A stretch of DNA of 64,000 bases from Brassica napus (taxonomy: Eukaryota > Streptophyta > Magnoliopsida > Brassicales > Brassicaceae), in the NCBI RefSeq assembly GCF_020379485.1, contig NW_026014853.1, positions 1 through 64,000 on the forward strand. The letters run 5' to 3'. Both the position numbers and the translations under genes were made by a program. The notes beneath the pieces are model-generated. The model saw only the letters and a list, made by a program, of their open reading frames with translations. It was not told the DNA's origin and did not search any database. The number at the start of each line of letters is the position of its first letter. Position 1 is the stretch's first letter. Below, in pieces: positions 10,892 through 22,269 of the stretch.

Positions 10892-10945
10892 ATGGGAGAT
10901 CAAGACAAGGAGAAGAGAATGGAGAACCCAGACGTGGTTCACAAG
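10892..10945 (+). CDS. Predicted LTR-encoded first gag exon, element B 5' LTR
   Basis: ATG at 10892 opens 18 codons (MGDQDKEKRMENPDVVHK) ending exactly at a consensus donor, CACAAG|GTATGT. A matching acceptor, CCTTAG|GATGG, lies in the inverted block (12062-12067, minus strand). Joining the two in phase 0 gives a lysine-rich N-terminus running into Gag. The ATG lies 178 bp after a TATA-like TGTAAATA (10714-10721), which is TATAAATA in the 3' LTR. The inversion has since separated the exon from gag, so this copy cannot be expressed as predicted. The splice model is inference from sequence; the exon recurs in elements A and D. Confidence 0.55.
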
Positions 10946-11416
10946 GTATGTGATGGGCCGTGGCTCCATCAGACCGAACGGACGGTCCATGCGACCGCAC
11001 CGCGGCTCTGCTCGGTTCCTAAGTCCCATCCGGCTCCCCTTATCTATTTCAATTTGTTTCTCTTCTCTTCTCTCTGGTTAAACACGAAAGGTTGTGTTGG
11101 TTGAGTCCAAGGGACACGTCCCTAGGCTTTGGCCAAACATAATCAAACCGCTAACCTAGACACGGGTCGGTTAGACGGATGATCCAATCGCACCAAGACT
11201 GGGCGGTTAGGACGAACGGTTGGGAATGACCCAACGGGCATGAGTTGCCAAGAGTCATGAGTTACCAAAGGTTGTGAGTTGCCAAAGGGGTTTGTGACCA
11301 AAAGGTACGAGATACCAAAGGTTACGAACATCAAAAGGTACAAGGACCAGAGGTATGAATGGCCAGAGGGTGCATGTTCCAAACGGTGTCTTTCGAGACA
11401 GGTTATGACCGATCCT

Positions 11417-12061
11417 GTGAACCGCAATGTCTCATCTGTAATCCTCTGGACAGCGAGTCGATTGAAAGTTTCGGACCAGCCTACTCCTCCACTCATCTGC
11501 CACAACAGGGTCGGTGCTACCGGAGAAATGCTTCGTATCCAACCTGGATAAATGTTGAAGCAGACTCAGATAGTCAACCTTCTTTTCAGACCTTTCCGGT
11601 AGATCGATCTCGATCACCTCAACCGTTTCCACAACTGGACCATTGGTGTTGGGGGTGGTCGTAACCACTGGCGTAGCTTGGCCAACCGAGGAGTTCACTA
11701 GTGGCGTGAACAGTTGGGCCATAGCCGCCACCTGAGTCCCCATTACCTTCATGGCCTCTAACAAGTCCTCCTTGGACAGTGTTGCGGGCACATTAGCCGT
11801 TCCATCGGCCACTTTCTCACGCTGGTCACCATCACGGTTAGCGTTCGAGGATTCCACTTCCTCATCACTCTCCTGATGTTCCTGACCATCCTGTTGCGTC
11901 CCCGTAAGGTTAGCCTGATCAGTCGGCAACACATCTCTAGTGTTAGCCGCGGCCGGATCGGTTTGCAATCCGGACAGTTTAGTTCCGTCCATGGCCACTT
12001 GACTAGACTGACCGGCCGTTTTCTTACTCCTTCGGGACTTTCCCGATTTGCTTTTTCCATC
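11417..12061 (-). pseudogene. gag: Element B gag, N-terminal part, inverted
   Basis: After the acceptor CCTTAG at 12067-12062 the frame reads DGKSKSGKSRRSKKTAGQSS, a basic stretch, then an acidic linker and the start of the retrotransposon capsid domain (DTKHFSGSTDPVVADEWRSR, then [13 protein letters not shown]). A TGA replaces the Lys codon seen in element A ([10 protein letters not shown]), giving EDYR-stop-DIAVH next to the inversion joint. The rest of Gag is on the plus strand from 13010. Confidence 0.8.
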
Positions 12062-12213
12062 CTAAGGATTCAGACAATGTTAGTACTAAGCATACTAAAC
12101 ATAAACAAACAAAACAATCCCTAGACTAAGCAGTCAAACGTCACCGTGAGACCTAATCAGCTGGCTGCGTGTGTGTGTGGACTACATAACCCAACTATCC
12201 TAGAATCAAGCAT

Positions 12214-12225
12214 GCTCTGATACCA
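12214..12225 (-). other. Primer-binding site, initiator-Met type (element B, inverted)
   Basis: Minus strand reads TGGTATCAGAGC, complementary to the initiator tRNA-Met 3' end. The adjoining LTR terminus reads TTAGA rather than TTACA, a point change at 12230. Confidence 0.8.
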
Positions 12226-12228
12226 ACT

Positions 12229-13009
12229 TCTAAGACCCGAACTATGGCCTCTCGACCAGATGGAGTCCACAGGCTTACTTATTAATTTCCTTGCTTGTTT
12301 GATTCATTTTAAGTCTTTTATTTACTAAGTCATATTCGAATATGAGGTTCATAAACAAAAGAACAGATTGCACAGCGGAATAATAATGTGTTAACTTTGT
12401 ATTACTTAGAAACATGAGATCCAATACACAACTTCTTAACAGTTTCATTGACAATCACTAGTTCATCCCTAACATCATCTAACCACACGTTACACAGCCT
12501 CTCACTGACCGAGCCTTCACGGCTCTTTGGCTTGACCAGAACCATCCTTAGTTCCTGAAACCACAACCATATAAGCATTAATCATAACCGAGAATAGAAC
12601 GGATTGATTCTACAATGCTTGGCTTGGTCTTTAGAACTTAGATAAACCTCAGTCCACATAATCAAAAAAAGTATGAACCTATCTACCGTATCCTATCCTA
12701 GTCATTCAACCAACCACCCCTTGACTTAGAATCAGATAGATAGTCTAGAATAGATAAACAAACACACTAACAGATCCGGATCGTTCCCAAAGACCAATCC
12801 GTCTAACCGGATAGAATCTAGGTGCGACATGCCAATGAAGTCTGGCTCAATGGCCCAACGGACTCCCTTACCTGATCTGGCCTTAGGCCTGAATCCAATC
12901 TGCCGAGTAAGCCTCAAGCCTAATCCGGAAGGCTTAGCAACCGGTCAGACCTTGCGACTCTCCTTGGCTTAGACAAACCGTGACCTTGTCTTACTTAACA
13001 AGCCATAGG
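12229..13009 (-). repeat. Element B 5' LTR, downstream part, inverted
   Basis: Reverse complement matches the end of the element B 3' LTR without the solo LTR that interrupts the latter. It shows the uninterrupted target GGGGTGGTTGGTTGAATGAC, which confirms the later insertion at 18897-20061. Confidence 0.85.
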
Positions 13010-13813
13010 CACTTCCTGGAAGGGAACGCGCATAACTGGTGGCTTGCAGTGGACAAGCGCTCCAATGGGAGTCTCGAAAGTTTTGCGGACTTTGAAGTTG
13101 AATTCAACCGCAAATACTTTCCTGCTGAGGCTTGGGATCGTCTGGAAGATCAGTTTCTAGATTTGGCCCAAGGCCGCAGGACCGTACGAAAGTACGAAGA
13201 AGAGTTCAACCAGCTCAGACGGTTTGTCGGAAGAGAGCTGGAGGACAAGGCAGTCCAGGTCCGTAGGTTCATCCGAGGCCTAAGGCCGGAACTGAAGACC
13301 CACTGCTCGATCCGCACTTTCAACACCGTCGGAGAACTGGTGGAACGGGTGGCTTTGCTAGAGTCTAACTTGGCTGAAGAAGCTAAGCTTAAGGCCAAGC
13401 CACAGTCTGGCCCGTCAGGCAAGACAAATGATAAAAAGAGAAAGTGGGACCAGGTGGACGGAGGAAAGACCTGTGGTGGCCGACCTACATGTCCCAAGTG
13501 TGGAAAGAATCATCCCGGTGAGTTCTGGAAGGCCATGGGGGCTTGTGTACGATGTGGCAGCATGGATCACACGATCCAAACTGCACTCGACCAAGCCGAT
13601 TCTCAGACCAGTCCAGTGGCAGCGGCTCCCTGACTTGCTTCCTATGTGGCAAGACTGAACACTACAAGTCGGACTGTCCTAAGCTACAAGGAGGACAAGG
13701 GAAGGGTCGTGGAGACACAGGCAAGTTGACCCAGAGTAGGCCGACCACAACACCAGGGGTGTATGAGCTGTCCCGGGGCGACGGTGCTTCTGGATCGTTT
13801 GATTCGATCTCTG
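13010..13813 (+). pseudogene. gag: Element B gag, C-terminal part
   Basis: Continues the capsid domain: HFLEGNAHNWWLAVDKRSNG, then [20 protein letters not shown] and the EYEEEF-type helix. Zinc-knuckle region: CPKCGKNHPGEFW has lost the last Cys (Phe at that site), CVRCGSMDH is intact at its start, and a frameshift near 13600 moves the last knuckle (CFLCGKTEHYKSDC) into the frame that ends VYELSRGDGASGSFDSISG. The exon ends in phase 1 at a predicted donor, CTG|GTAATT. Confidence 0.8.
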
Positions 13814-13906
13814 GTAATTTCTAAATTTTTCTTTTTACATTCACATAGAAAATGCTTGGTCTGGAACCTAGAATGTCTAGGGGATTCTGATGGGGGTCTC
13901 TGAGAG
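13814..13906 (+). other. Predicted 93-nt intron between gag and protease (element B)
   Basis: Starts GTAATT, ends GAGAG, contains in-frame stops (the frame reads GNF then stop), and is AT-rich. Its removal joins DSIS to VTLLIGGVETH in frame. Element A has a candidate of the same length at the same place. Confidence 0.5.
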
Positions 13907-15830
13907 TAACCCTCCTGATTGGTGGTGTGGAAACCCACGTACTTTTCGACACAGGGGCTACACATAGTATTGTGAGTCCGGGACTGGTCGGAAAGGGTCT
14001 GTTCTGTCTGGACGCCGGAGAAAATTTTGGGATAGTGAGGGCAGCCGGAGGGCAAGCCATGAACTCACTAGGTCTCATGTCAAAAATCCCAGTGTCAATT
14101 CAGGGAAAGGTATTCCCGGTGGATTTGGTCTGTGTCCACCTAGAGAATCACGAAGTGATCATAGGTATGGACTGGTTGGGAAAGTATCAGGCCACTCTCG
14201 ATTGCCATAGAGGCGTGTGCAATTGGAGACTGGGCTTCATCCGATCCAGTACCAATGTCTGTGTCCTGCTCAAGAAAGTAGTGGTTTCAGCAGTTTGAGC
14301 TATTCGGATGCTGGAACAGGGTCCTTTTTGGCTACAATTACAACTACATTAGCTGGCAGTTCTGTCTGTCTGAAAGACCTTTCAGAGAATTCATTGGTGT
14401 CGAAGTTCCTAGATGTGTTCCAGGTGCCACAGGGTGTCCCCCCTGATAGGTCAGATCAATTTACGATTGAACTAGAGCCAGGGACAGGTCCGCTGTCCAA
14501 GAGTCCGTATCGATGGCTCCGGCCGAGATGGCCGACCTAAATAAGCAATTGGAAGAATTGCTTGACAAGGGGTTCATACAGCCAAGTAGCTCCCCTTGGG
14601 TGCACCAGTCCTCTTTGTGAAAAAGAAGGATGGTAGCATGCGTCTGAGCATCGACTATAGAGGGTTGAACAGGGTAACTGTGAAGAACAAGTACCCGTTG
14701 CCCAGGATAGACGAGCTGTTGGATCAACTCAAAGGAGCCAAGTGGTTTTACAAGATCGATTTAGCCTCAGGGTATCATCAGATTCCTATAGAGCCAAATG
14801 ATATTAGGAAGACGACATTTAGGACCAGGTACGGTCATTACGAGTTCATAATGATGTCGTTCGTTCTGACCAATGCACCTGCTGCATTCATGAAAATGAT
14901 GAACAGCGTGTTCCGGGATTTCTTGGATGAATCTGTGATCATCTTCATTGATGATATCCTAATTTATTCCAAGGATGAGGAATCTCATAGGAAACACTTG
15001 AGAGCCGTGCTGGAACGATTACGAGAACACAAACTGTATACTAAACTCAGTAAATGCAGTTTTTGGCATAAGAGTATTGGGTTCCTCGGCCATATTGTTT
15101 CCGACCAGGGCATCTCGGTGGATCCAGAGAAGATCAGGGCAATCGTTCATGGGGCTGGGCTGGCAGGTTACTATAGAAAGTTTATGAAAGGATTCGCAAG
15201 CTTGGCTCAGCCTATGATGCGGTTGACTGGGAAGGACGTTAAGTTCACATGGGCTGAAGAGTGTTAGGGATGTTTCTCCGCACTCAAGGACATGCTGACT
15301 AGCGCACCGGTCCTGGTTCTTCTGGAGGCCGATCAACCATATGTGGTTTATACGGACGCATCCATCACTGGACTAGGTTGCGTGTTGACCCAGCATGGGA
15401 AGGTCATCGCCTATGCGTCCAGGCAGTTGAGAAACATGAGGGAAACTACCCCACCCATGATCTCGAAATGGCTGCGGTAGTATTCGCCTTAAAGATTTGG
15501 CGATCATACTTGTATGCCGCCAATGTTCAGATACTTACGGACCATTAAAGTCTGAAGTATATTTTCACCCAGCCTGAGTTAAACTTAAGGCAGAGGAGGT
15601 GGATGGATTTCGTAGCTGACTACGATTTGGTCGTCACCTATTATCCGGGAAAGGCTAATCTGGTAGCAGACGCTTTGAGCCGGAAGAGGGCTGATGTATC
15701 GGCCGAAATGGAGGCGGACGACCTAGACGGTATGGTCCGTGATCTGCGGCTAAATGCGCTGACCATGGCGACCAAGCTTGGGGGTTGGAGGCGGTTAACC
15801 AAGCTGACCTACTTACTCGAATTCGGTTAG
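13907..15830 (+). pseudogene. pol: Element B pol: protease, reverse transcriptase, RNase H
   Basis: Protease with active site in [12 protein letters not shown] (from 13930). Frame breaks at ~14230 and ~14540. Reverse transcriptase: [20 protein letters not shown] (Cys to Ser compared with element A), [12 protein letters not shown], and the catalytic FIDD in [12 protein letters not shown] at about 14944-14955. A TAG stop at 15265-15267 and a deletion in the LGLAGYYRK linker follow. RNase [19 protein letters not shown] at about 15350, then a frame break at 15480, a stop in DH-stop-SLKY at ~15546, and [17 protein letters not shown]. The gene is clearly dead but all domains are recognisable. Confidence 0.85.
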
Positions 15831-17307
15831 CCCAAGGTCAGGACGAGAACCTCCAGAAGGTTGCTCAAAACGACAGGACGGAGTACCAGACTGCAAAGGA
15901 CGGTACAATCCTAGTCAATGGTCGGATCAGTGTTCCTAATAATAGAAGTCTTAAGGAAGAGATTATGAGTGAAGCTCACAAGTCCCGATTCTCGGTCCAT
16001 CCCGGTGCTACCAAGATGTATCAGAATCTTTAAAAGTTCTATCATTGGATCCGTATGAAGGCAGATGTTGCAGATTGGCTGGCTAAGTGTTCCACTTGCC
16101 AACTCATTAAAGCGGAACATCAAGTGCCTCGTGGCTTACTACAAAGCTTGCCTATTCTGGAATGAAAATGGGACCACATCACAATGGATTTTGTGACTGG
16201 CTTCCCTACCACCCGGAGTAAGAAAGATGCGGTTTGGGCTGTGGTGGATCGCCTAACCAAATCAGCGCACTTTCTGGCCATCAGGAAGATGGATGGGGTG
16301 GATCAGATTGTACGTAAGTCCATAGACGAAATCGTCCTACTGCATAGTGTTCCGGATAGCATTGTATCGGATAGGGACCCAAGATTCACATCTCAATTCT
16401 GGAAAGCTTTTCAAAAGGCTTTAGGAACTAGAGTGAACATGAGTACTGCCTATCACCCACAAACGGATGGACAATCTGAACGGATGATCCAAACACTGGA
16501 AGATATGTTGCGAGCTTGTGTCTTGGACTGGGGTGATTCCTGGGAAAAACACTTACCCTTAGTGGAATTTGCTTACAACAATAGCTTCCATAGGAGCATT
16601 GGCATGTCGCCATACGAAGCTCTGTATGCGGCCGTGCAGGACCCTGTTATGCTGGACCCAAGGGGGGGAGCGTAGCATGATTGGTCCTGAGATAGTCGAA
16701 GAAACAACTGAAAAGATAAAATTCTTGAAGGAAAAGATGAGGAGGCGCAAGATCGAGCCAAGAACTACGCAGACAAAAGGAGAAAAGATCTGGAGACCGC
16801 GGTCGATGATTGGTATACCTCAAGATGATAACCTTCAAGGGACAGGTAAGGATTTCTGGGAGAAGGAAACTCGACCCAAGATACCTAGGTCCGTTCAGGA
16901 TCATCGAACGGGTTGGTAAAGTGGCATACAAGTTGGAATTACAAACAGCAATGGATGCATTCCACAACGTGTTCCATGTCTCACAACTCAGGAAATGTCT
17001 AACGGATCAAGATGTCATTGTGCCAGAAATTTATTCTGATCTGGGTACGAACTTAACCTTAGAAACAAGGCCAGTTCGAATCTTAGATATGATGGAAAAA
17101 GCAATGAGAAAGAAAAAAATCCAGATGGTCAAGGTCGTCTGGGATTGTAGTGGACATGAGCAAATCACTTGGGAGACCGAGGCCAGAATGAAAGCCGACT
17201 ACCCGGAGTGGTTCAATCAGTTCATGGACGAGAATGCAATTGGTTCGGATCCGAGGATGAATCCCTTGCAAGTGGGGGAGACTTGTCGCATCCCCGATCC
17301 TAAATAG
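15831..17307 (+). pseudogene. pol: Element B pol: integrase and chromodomain-like end
   Basis: Zinc-binding part with CSTCQLIKAEH at about 16090, preceded by a stop after TKMYQNL (16031-16033). A TGA replaces Trp in LE-stop-KWDHI. The catalytic core follows: D in [15 protein letters not shown] in [12 protein letters not shown] and E in DGQSERMIQ. A frame change near 16665 and further breaks lead to the GPY/F-like [20 protein letters not shown] and a chromodomain-like tail (VKVVWDCSGHEQITWETEAR). The stop at 17305-17307 lies 22 bases inside the 3' LTR (ETCRIPDPK). Confidence 0.85.
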
Positions 17308-17880
17308 GATCGTTAGGACGGCCATGGATCGATGAAACGTACCAGCCAGTCTTAGGACATAAAGGCAAGCGTTCCATGGCCAAGAAAGAAGGTGAGGACG
17401 TAAGGAAACGTAGACTTAACCTTATAAGAGCAAAGAGACAGCTAAGACGAGTGAGACGGTAGCTGGACGAGATGGTGAAGTAGCTAGACCAGCTTAACGA
17501 AGCTAGGTTGAGTTCACTCCAGATCAGCCATTACTAAGTCAGCTCCACTAGCTGTACTACTAGCTCACTCAGCTGAGGCAGCTGGCAGTCAGCTCATCTC
17601 AGCTAGACGGACTGTTCGGGTTTTAGGCCGATGGTCCGGGTTTGGGTCAGTGGCGGGTTGGGAGGTCCGGCCATGAGGCCAAGGGCTGTTGGGTCTTTGG
17701 ACAAAGCCGTGGGCTAAGTCCACGAGGCTTGGGGCGTGGGTTGGGCTTATGACCGACCCCAAACCCAATCAGAAAGGGCGAAGGGATGCAAGTGGCTGAA
17801 AGGGCACAACCCTTGGCCGATGGTGCCCATTCGCTAGCAAGTCGTGCCTGTTCGTGGGGCAAGACTTACCCCCTCGTTTT

Positions 17881-17890
17881 CTATAAATAT
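17881..17890 (+). promoter_or_regulatory. TATA box of element B 3' LTR
   Basis: CTATAAATAT, 178 bp before the exon ATG at 18059. Elements A and D have nearly the same spacing between their TATA-like box and exon ATG. Confidence 0.65.
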
Positions 17891-18058
17891 GGGGGCTCTC
17901 CTGTCGATTTCATTATCCAATTACAGAGTAAAATACTCAGAGAAAAACGTAGCGAGAAAGAAAGAGAGAAAGAGAGAGTTCCGGCCAAGAGAAAGGCCGA
18001 GTGTGGTGGTGTTGTGTTCCGGCGCCTCTGATCGTTTGGGAACTAACTCCGGTCAAGA

Positions 18059-18112
18059 ATGGGAGATCAAGACAAGGAGACGAGCATGGAGAACCTTGAC
18101 GTGGTTCACAAG
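18059..18112 (+). CDS. Predicted LTR-encoded gag exon, element B 3' LTR copy
   Basis: Same 18-codon exon as at 10892 with three changes (MGDQDKETSMENLDVVHK) and the same donor CACAAG|GTATGT. In a 3' LTR it has no gag downstream, so here it is only a passive copy. Confidence 0.45.
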
Positions 18113-18896
18113 GTATGTGATGGGCCGTGGCTCCATCAGACCGAATGGACGGTCCATGCGACCGCACCGCGGCTCTGCTCGGTTCCTAAGTCCCATCCGG
18201 CTCTCCTTATCTGTTTCAATTCGTTTCTCTTCTCTTCTCTCTGGTTTAACACGAAAGGTTGTGTTGGTTGAGTCCAAGGGACACGTCCCTAGGCTTTGGC
18301 CAAACATAATCAAACCGCTAGCCTAGACAAGGGTCGGTTAGACGGACGATCCGATCGCACCAAGAATGGGCGGTTAGGACGAACGGTTGGGAATGACCCG
18401 AAGGGCATGAGTTGCCAAGAGTCATGAGTTACGAAAGGTTGTGAGTTGCCAAAGGGTGTTAGTGACCAAAAGGTACGAGATACCAAAGGTTACGAACATC
18501 AAAAGGTACAAGGACCAAGAGGTACGAATGGCCAGAGGGTGCATGTTCCAAACGGTGTCTTTCGGGACAGGTTATGACCGATCCTTATGGATCAGCCTAT
18601 GGCTTGTTAAGTAAGACAAGGTCACGGTTTGTCTAAGCCAAGGAGAGTCGCAAGGTCTGACCGGTTGCTAAGCCTTCCGAATTAGGCTTGAGGCTTACTC
18701 GGCCGATTGGATCCAGGCCTAAGGCCGGATCAGGTAAGGGAGTCCGTTGGGCCATTGAGCCGGACTTCATTGGCCGGTCGCACTTAGCTTCTATCCGGTT
18801 AGAGGGATTGGTCTTTGGGGACGATCCGGATCTGTTGGTGTGTTCTGCTTATATATTCTTGACTATCTATCTGATTCTATGTCAAGGGGTGGTTGG

Positions 18897-20061
18897 TGTG
18901 GGAACCAAAATTTGCACTGTCGATTTCCGTTTAAATAAGGTAACTAGAAAACCCTAATTTCCCAGAGGACCCTGATATCTGCTAATTAGCACACGTCAAG
19001 CAATCAGAACACGAGAATAACAACGTTAAAGTATAAGAAATCGAAAAAGAGAACAAAGAAGATCTTATTCCAATTTGCGTATGAGCTTTTACAACAAGGT
19101 ATAAGCCTGGGCCCGAGAGCTGTCGGCGAGATTCCTAGTTCTAGCACCCCAAGACGGCTAAACCTAATTTAGTCGCTGCTCGAAATAACAAAAACGGAAA
19201 ATTGCCTAAATTGCTCTAAGTGCTAAGTTTGCTCTGAAAAAGTTCTCCCCCATGCTCCTCGCCTAGGACTCCTTATATACTAGCTCCAAGGTCGGTTTAC
19301 GCTTTTACTCTTCTGCCCTTAAGCCGTCATAGCATAAAAATGGAGATATTCCATTTTTCCCGATCTTCACAATTATCTTCAAAACTTCCGTATTTATCCG
19401 CGGAAACTTGACATTTAGGTCCCTTTGGGCCGTCTTCCGACTCGACGCGTTTACTACGATATCTTTTTGATAAAGAACGAACTTTCCGCGGTTCTAATCC
19501 GCGAAGTTTGATCGATGAGTTTCGATAGCGGTAAACATGGACTGAGCTTGCTACGGTCTTCGGGAGATAGCATTCGAAGGTTTGACGAGAATGCATGGAT
19601 TCATGTCTGTCGATGTTCGGAAGAGTTCAATCGCTACACAGCGACCGAACTTCGGCTCGAGCCCGGTCGCTACATAGCGACCGAGAGGGACGAGCACTCG
19701 GTCGCTACGTAGCGACCGAGCGGGACGATTGCTCGGTCGCTACGTAGCGACCGAGCTTTGGCTTGAGCTCGGTCGCTACATGGCGACCGAGTGGGTCGGA
19801 CATTCGGTCGCTATGTAGCGGCGGATATCAGCCCGGACTTGGTTGCTATGTAGCGACCGGACGGCGTGTATGCGCGGTAATTACACAACGACCGAGCTTG
19901 GTTTGTCTGATTTGAATCTTCTAGGATACTTCTTCGTAAAAACTTCATATTGGTTATTCTTTTACGAAAGCTATATCCTTGTTTTTACTATCTCTTTCGG
20001 AAATACGATCTCCGAGGATTTTCGGGTGGTAATTCCGTCGTGACCGTTTTTGACCCCAACA
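18897..20061 (-). mobile_element. Solo LTR of element C type
   Basis: TGTGGGAACC to CCCCAACA, 1165 bp, flanked by the perfect duplication GTTGG (18892-18896 and 20062-20066). The uninterrupted target survives in the inverted copy of the other LTR of element B near 12710. On the minus strand it matches the LTR at 22025-23619, including a TATA (ATATAAGG) near 19270-19283 and palindromic repeats at 19630-19870. A solo LTR is the product of recombination between the two LTRs of a full element. Confidence 0.9.
19630..19870. repeat. Palindromic repeat cluster in the solo LTR
   Basis: About six copies of CGGTCGCTACGTAGCGACCG or close variants, spaced by about 33-45 bp. The core is a perfect 20-bp inverted repeat. 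Confidence 0.9.
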
Positions 20062-20541
20062 GTTGGTTGAATGACTTAGGATACGGTAGATAGGTTCATA
20101 TTTTTATGATTATGTGGCTGAGGTTTATCTATGTTCTAGGGACCAAGCCAAGCATTGTAGAATCAATCTGTTCTATTCTAGGTTATGATTAATGTTTATC
20201 TAGTTGTGGTTTCAGGAACTAAGGATGGTTCTGGTCAAGCGAAGGAGCCGTGAAGGCTCGGTCAGTGAGAGGCTGTGTAACTTGTGGTTAGATGATGCTA
20301 GGGATGAACTAGTGATTGTCTATGAAACTGTTAAGAAGTTGTGTATTGGATCTCATGTTTCTAAGTAATACAAAGTTAACACATTATTATTCCGCTGTGA
20401 AATCTGTTCCAATGTTTATGAACCTCATATTCGAATATGACTTAGTAAATTTAAGACTTAAAATGAATCAAACAAGCAAGGAAATTAATAAGTAAGCCTG
20501 CGGACTCCATCTGGTCGAGAGGCCAGGGTTCGGGTCTTACA

Positions 20542-21663
20542 TCCGTGGCTGTCCGTGTGTGTCCGTGTGTGTCCGTCAGCACACATAGGACGTCCGTGGC
20601 TGTCCATCAGTACACATATCAGCACGCTGGTCCTTGGACTCAGCACGCTGGCCCTTGGACTCAGCACGCTGGCCCTTCCCGTGGACTGTTCGGGCGATTT
20701 TGGCCCACGTGGGCTGTCTGTTCAGTACACACAGGACTTCCGTGGGTGTCCGTCAGCACACACAGGGCGTCCGTGTGTGTCCGTCAGCAACACAGGACGT
20801 CTGTGGCTGTCCGTGTGTGTCCGTCAGCACACATAGGACGTCCGTGGCTTTCCATCAGTACACATATCAGCACGTTGCTCCTTGGACTCAGCACCCTGAC
20901 CCTTCTCGTGGACTGTTCAGTTGATTTTGGCCCACGTGGGCTGTCTGTTCAGTACACACAGGACGTCTGTGGGTATCCGCCAGCACACAGAGGACGTCTG
21001 TGACTGTCCGTGTGTGTCCATCAGCACACATAGGAGTTCCGTTGCTGTCCATCAGTACACATATCAGCACATTTGTCCTTGGACTCAGCACGCTGACCCT
21101 TCCCGTGGACTGTTTGGGTGATTTTTGCCCACGTGGGGTGTCCGCCAGCACACACAGGACGTCTGTGGCTGTCCGTCAGCACACACAGGACGTCCGTGGC
21201 TGTCCGTGTGTGTCCGTGTGTGTCCGTCAGCACACACAGGACGTCTGTGGCTGTCCATCAGAACACATATCAGCACGTTGGTCCTTGGACTCAGCACGCT
21301 GACCCTTCTCGTGGACTGTTCGGGTGATTTTGGCCCACATGGGCTGTCTGTTCAGTACACGCAGGACGTCCGTGGGTGTCTTTCAGCACACACAGGACGT
21401 TTGTGGGTGTCCGTTAGCACACACAGGACGTCCGTAGCTGTCCGTGTGTGTCCGTCAGCACACACAGGACGTCCATGGCTGTCCATCAGTACACATATCA
21501 GCACGCTGGTCCTTGGACTCAGCACGCTGGCCCTTCCCGTGGACTGTTCGGGTGATTTTGGCACACATGGGCTATCTGTTCAGTACACACAGGACGTCCG
21601 TGGGTGTCTATCAGCACACACAGGACGTCCTTGGGTGTCCGTCAGCACACGCAGGACGCCTGT
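20542..21663 (+). repeat. Complex satellite array, block 2
   Basis: Same unit as block 1; GGGTGATTTTGGCC recurs at intervals of about 197-227 bp. Begins with TCCGT just after the element B LTR and ends CCTGT before an LTR-like TGTAATAACC. Confidence 0.9.
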
Positions 21664-22024
21664 TGTAATAACCCTCACGAGCTAATAAATTTTTGGTCGA
21701 GAAAAATCCCGCTCGACCAGTTTTTAGGTTGTTCGAGCACGATAAATAAAAATAAAAATCGACCCGGTAGATTAATTTCTCGATGGGCCTCTCTTGAGGT
21801 CGAAAGACCTTCACTTGATAGCTTGGCCGAGTTAAATATTTTGGTCGAATTTTTATCAAGCTGGACGAGACTTTCCTAGAATAAGACGAGACACAAAGAC
21901 AAGGAATATTTGGTTGAAAATTATTGAAAATTATCAACCAACTGCTACAATTAATTTTGGACCAGACTCATGTCTTCCACCAGCCTGCTTGCTCAGTCTT
22001 TAATCACATGACTTGCACCTGCCT
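21664..22024 (+). mobile_element. Unassigned LTR-like fragment
   Basis: Starts TGTAATAACCCTCACGAGC immediately after satellite CCTGT, a plausible plant gypsy LTR start. It has repeated GGTCGAG/CTCGACC motifs and is A+T-rich. No second copy, PBS or coding sequence is visible. It ends where the element C LTR begins. Confidence 0.4.
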
Positions 22025-22269
22025 TGTTGGGGTCAAAATCGGTCACGACGGAATCAATGCCTGAAAATCCATAAAAATCAGCATGAACGTTTTTACGAAA
22101 AAGTAATCTTCGTAAAGATATCTTTACAAAGAGCCTTGCGGCAAAATCTTGTTCACATCTCAATTGAACCACTAAATACCGATTGTCCGAAGGAAACATA
22201 CATGTATCCAATTCGGCCCAAACAAGCTCGAGTACGGACAAGCCAAGCTCGATCGATACGCGGCGACCA

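Larger units (their letters stand above)
7323..11416 (+). repeat. Element B 5' LTR, upstream part (interrupted by element E)
   Basis: 7323-7524 and 10643-11416 together match the element B 3' LTR from 17613 to about 18586. The LTR starts TGTCGGGTTTTAGG, whereas the 3' LTR starts TGTCGCATCCCC and reaches GGGTTTTAGG only after ~325 bp. A deletion between TGTC and a downstream TGTTC explains this. The remaining ~780 bp of this LTR lie in the inverted block at 12229-13009. Confidence 0.8.
11417..13009 (-). other. Inverted segment of element B (LTR end, PBS, leader, gag start)
   Basis: Read on the minus strand this gives LTR 3' part (13009-12229), PBS (12225-12214), leader, then gag from 12061 to 11417. 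Left of it the plus-strand LTR stops at GACCGATCCT (11416), where the 3' LTR continues TTATGGATCAG then CCTATGGCTTG. The right end (minus) starts CCTATGGCTTG. Gag resumes on the plus strand at CAC (13010), the codon that follows EDYR-x-DIAV in the inverted part. Both joints therefore fit a simple inversion of 1593 bp, with 11 bp of LTR lost or not present. Confidence 0.85.
7323..20541 (+). mobile_element. Element B: Tekay-like Ty3/gypsy element, decayed, inverted and nested
   Basis: The order is a 5' LTR (7323 onward), then PBS and the gag start (now inverted), then gag-pol, and a 3' LTR (17284-20541). The flanks TCTGT (7318-7322) and TCCGT (20542-20546) agree at 4 of 5 positions and fit a 5-bp target duplication in the satellite. 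Two later insertions lie inside its LTRs: element E at 7525-10642 and a solo LTR at 18897-20061. A 1.6 kb inversion splits gag. Many frameshifts disable pol. Domain order PR-RT-RH-INT with a GPY/F-chromodomain-like end and an initiator-Met primer site place it with plant chromoviruses, most likely Tekay/Del. Confidence 0.85.
17284..20541 (+). repeat. Element B 3' LTR (interrupted by a solo LTR)
   Basis: TGTCGCATCCCCGATCC to CGGGTCTTACA. Without the inserted solo LTR and its duplicated site it is ~2088 bp. It contains the AGCT-rich region (17460-17600), a TATA box (17881), the charged exon (18059-18112) and the conserved block with TTTCAG|GAACTAAGG (20211-20224). It is followed by TCCGT and satellite. 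Confidence 0.9.
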
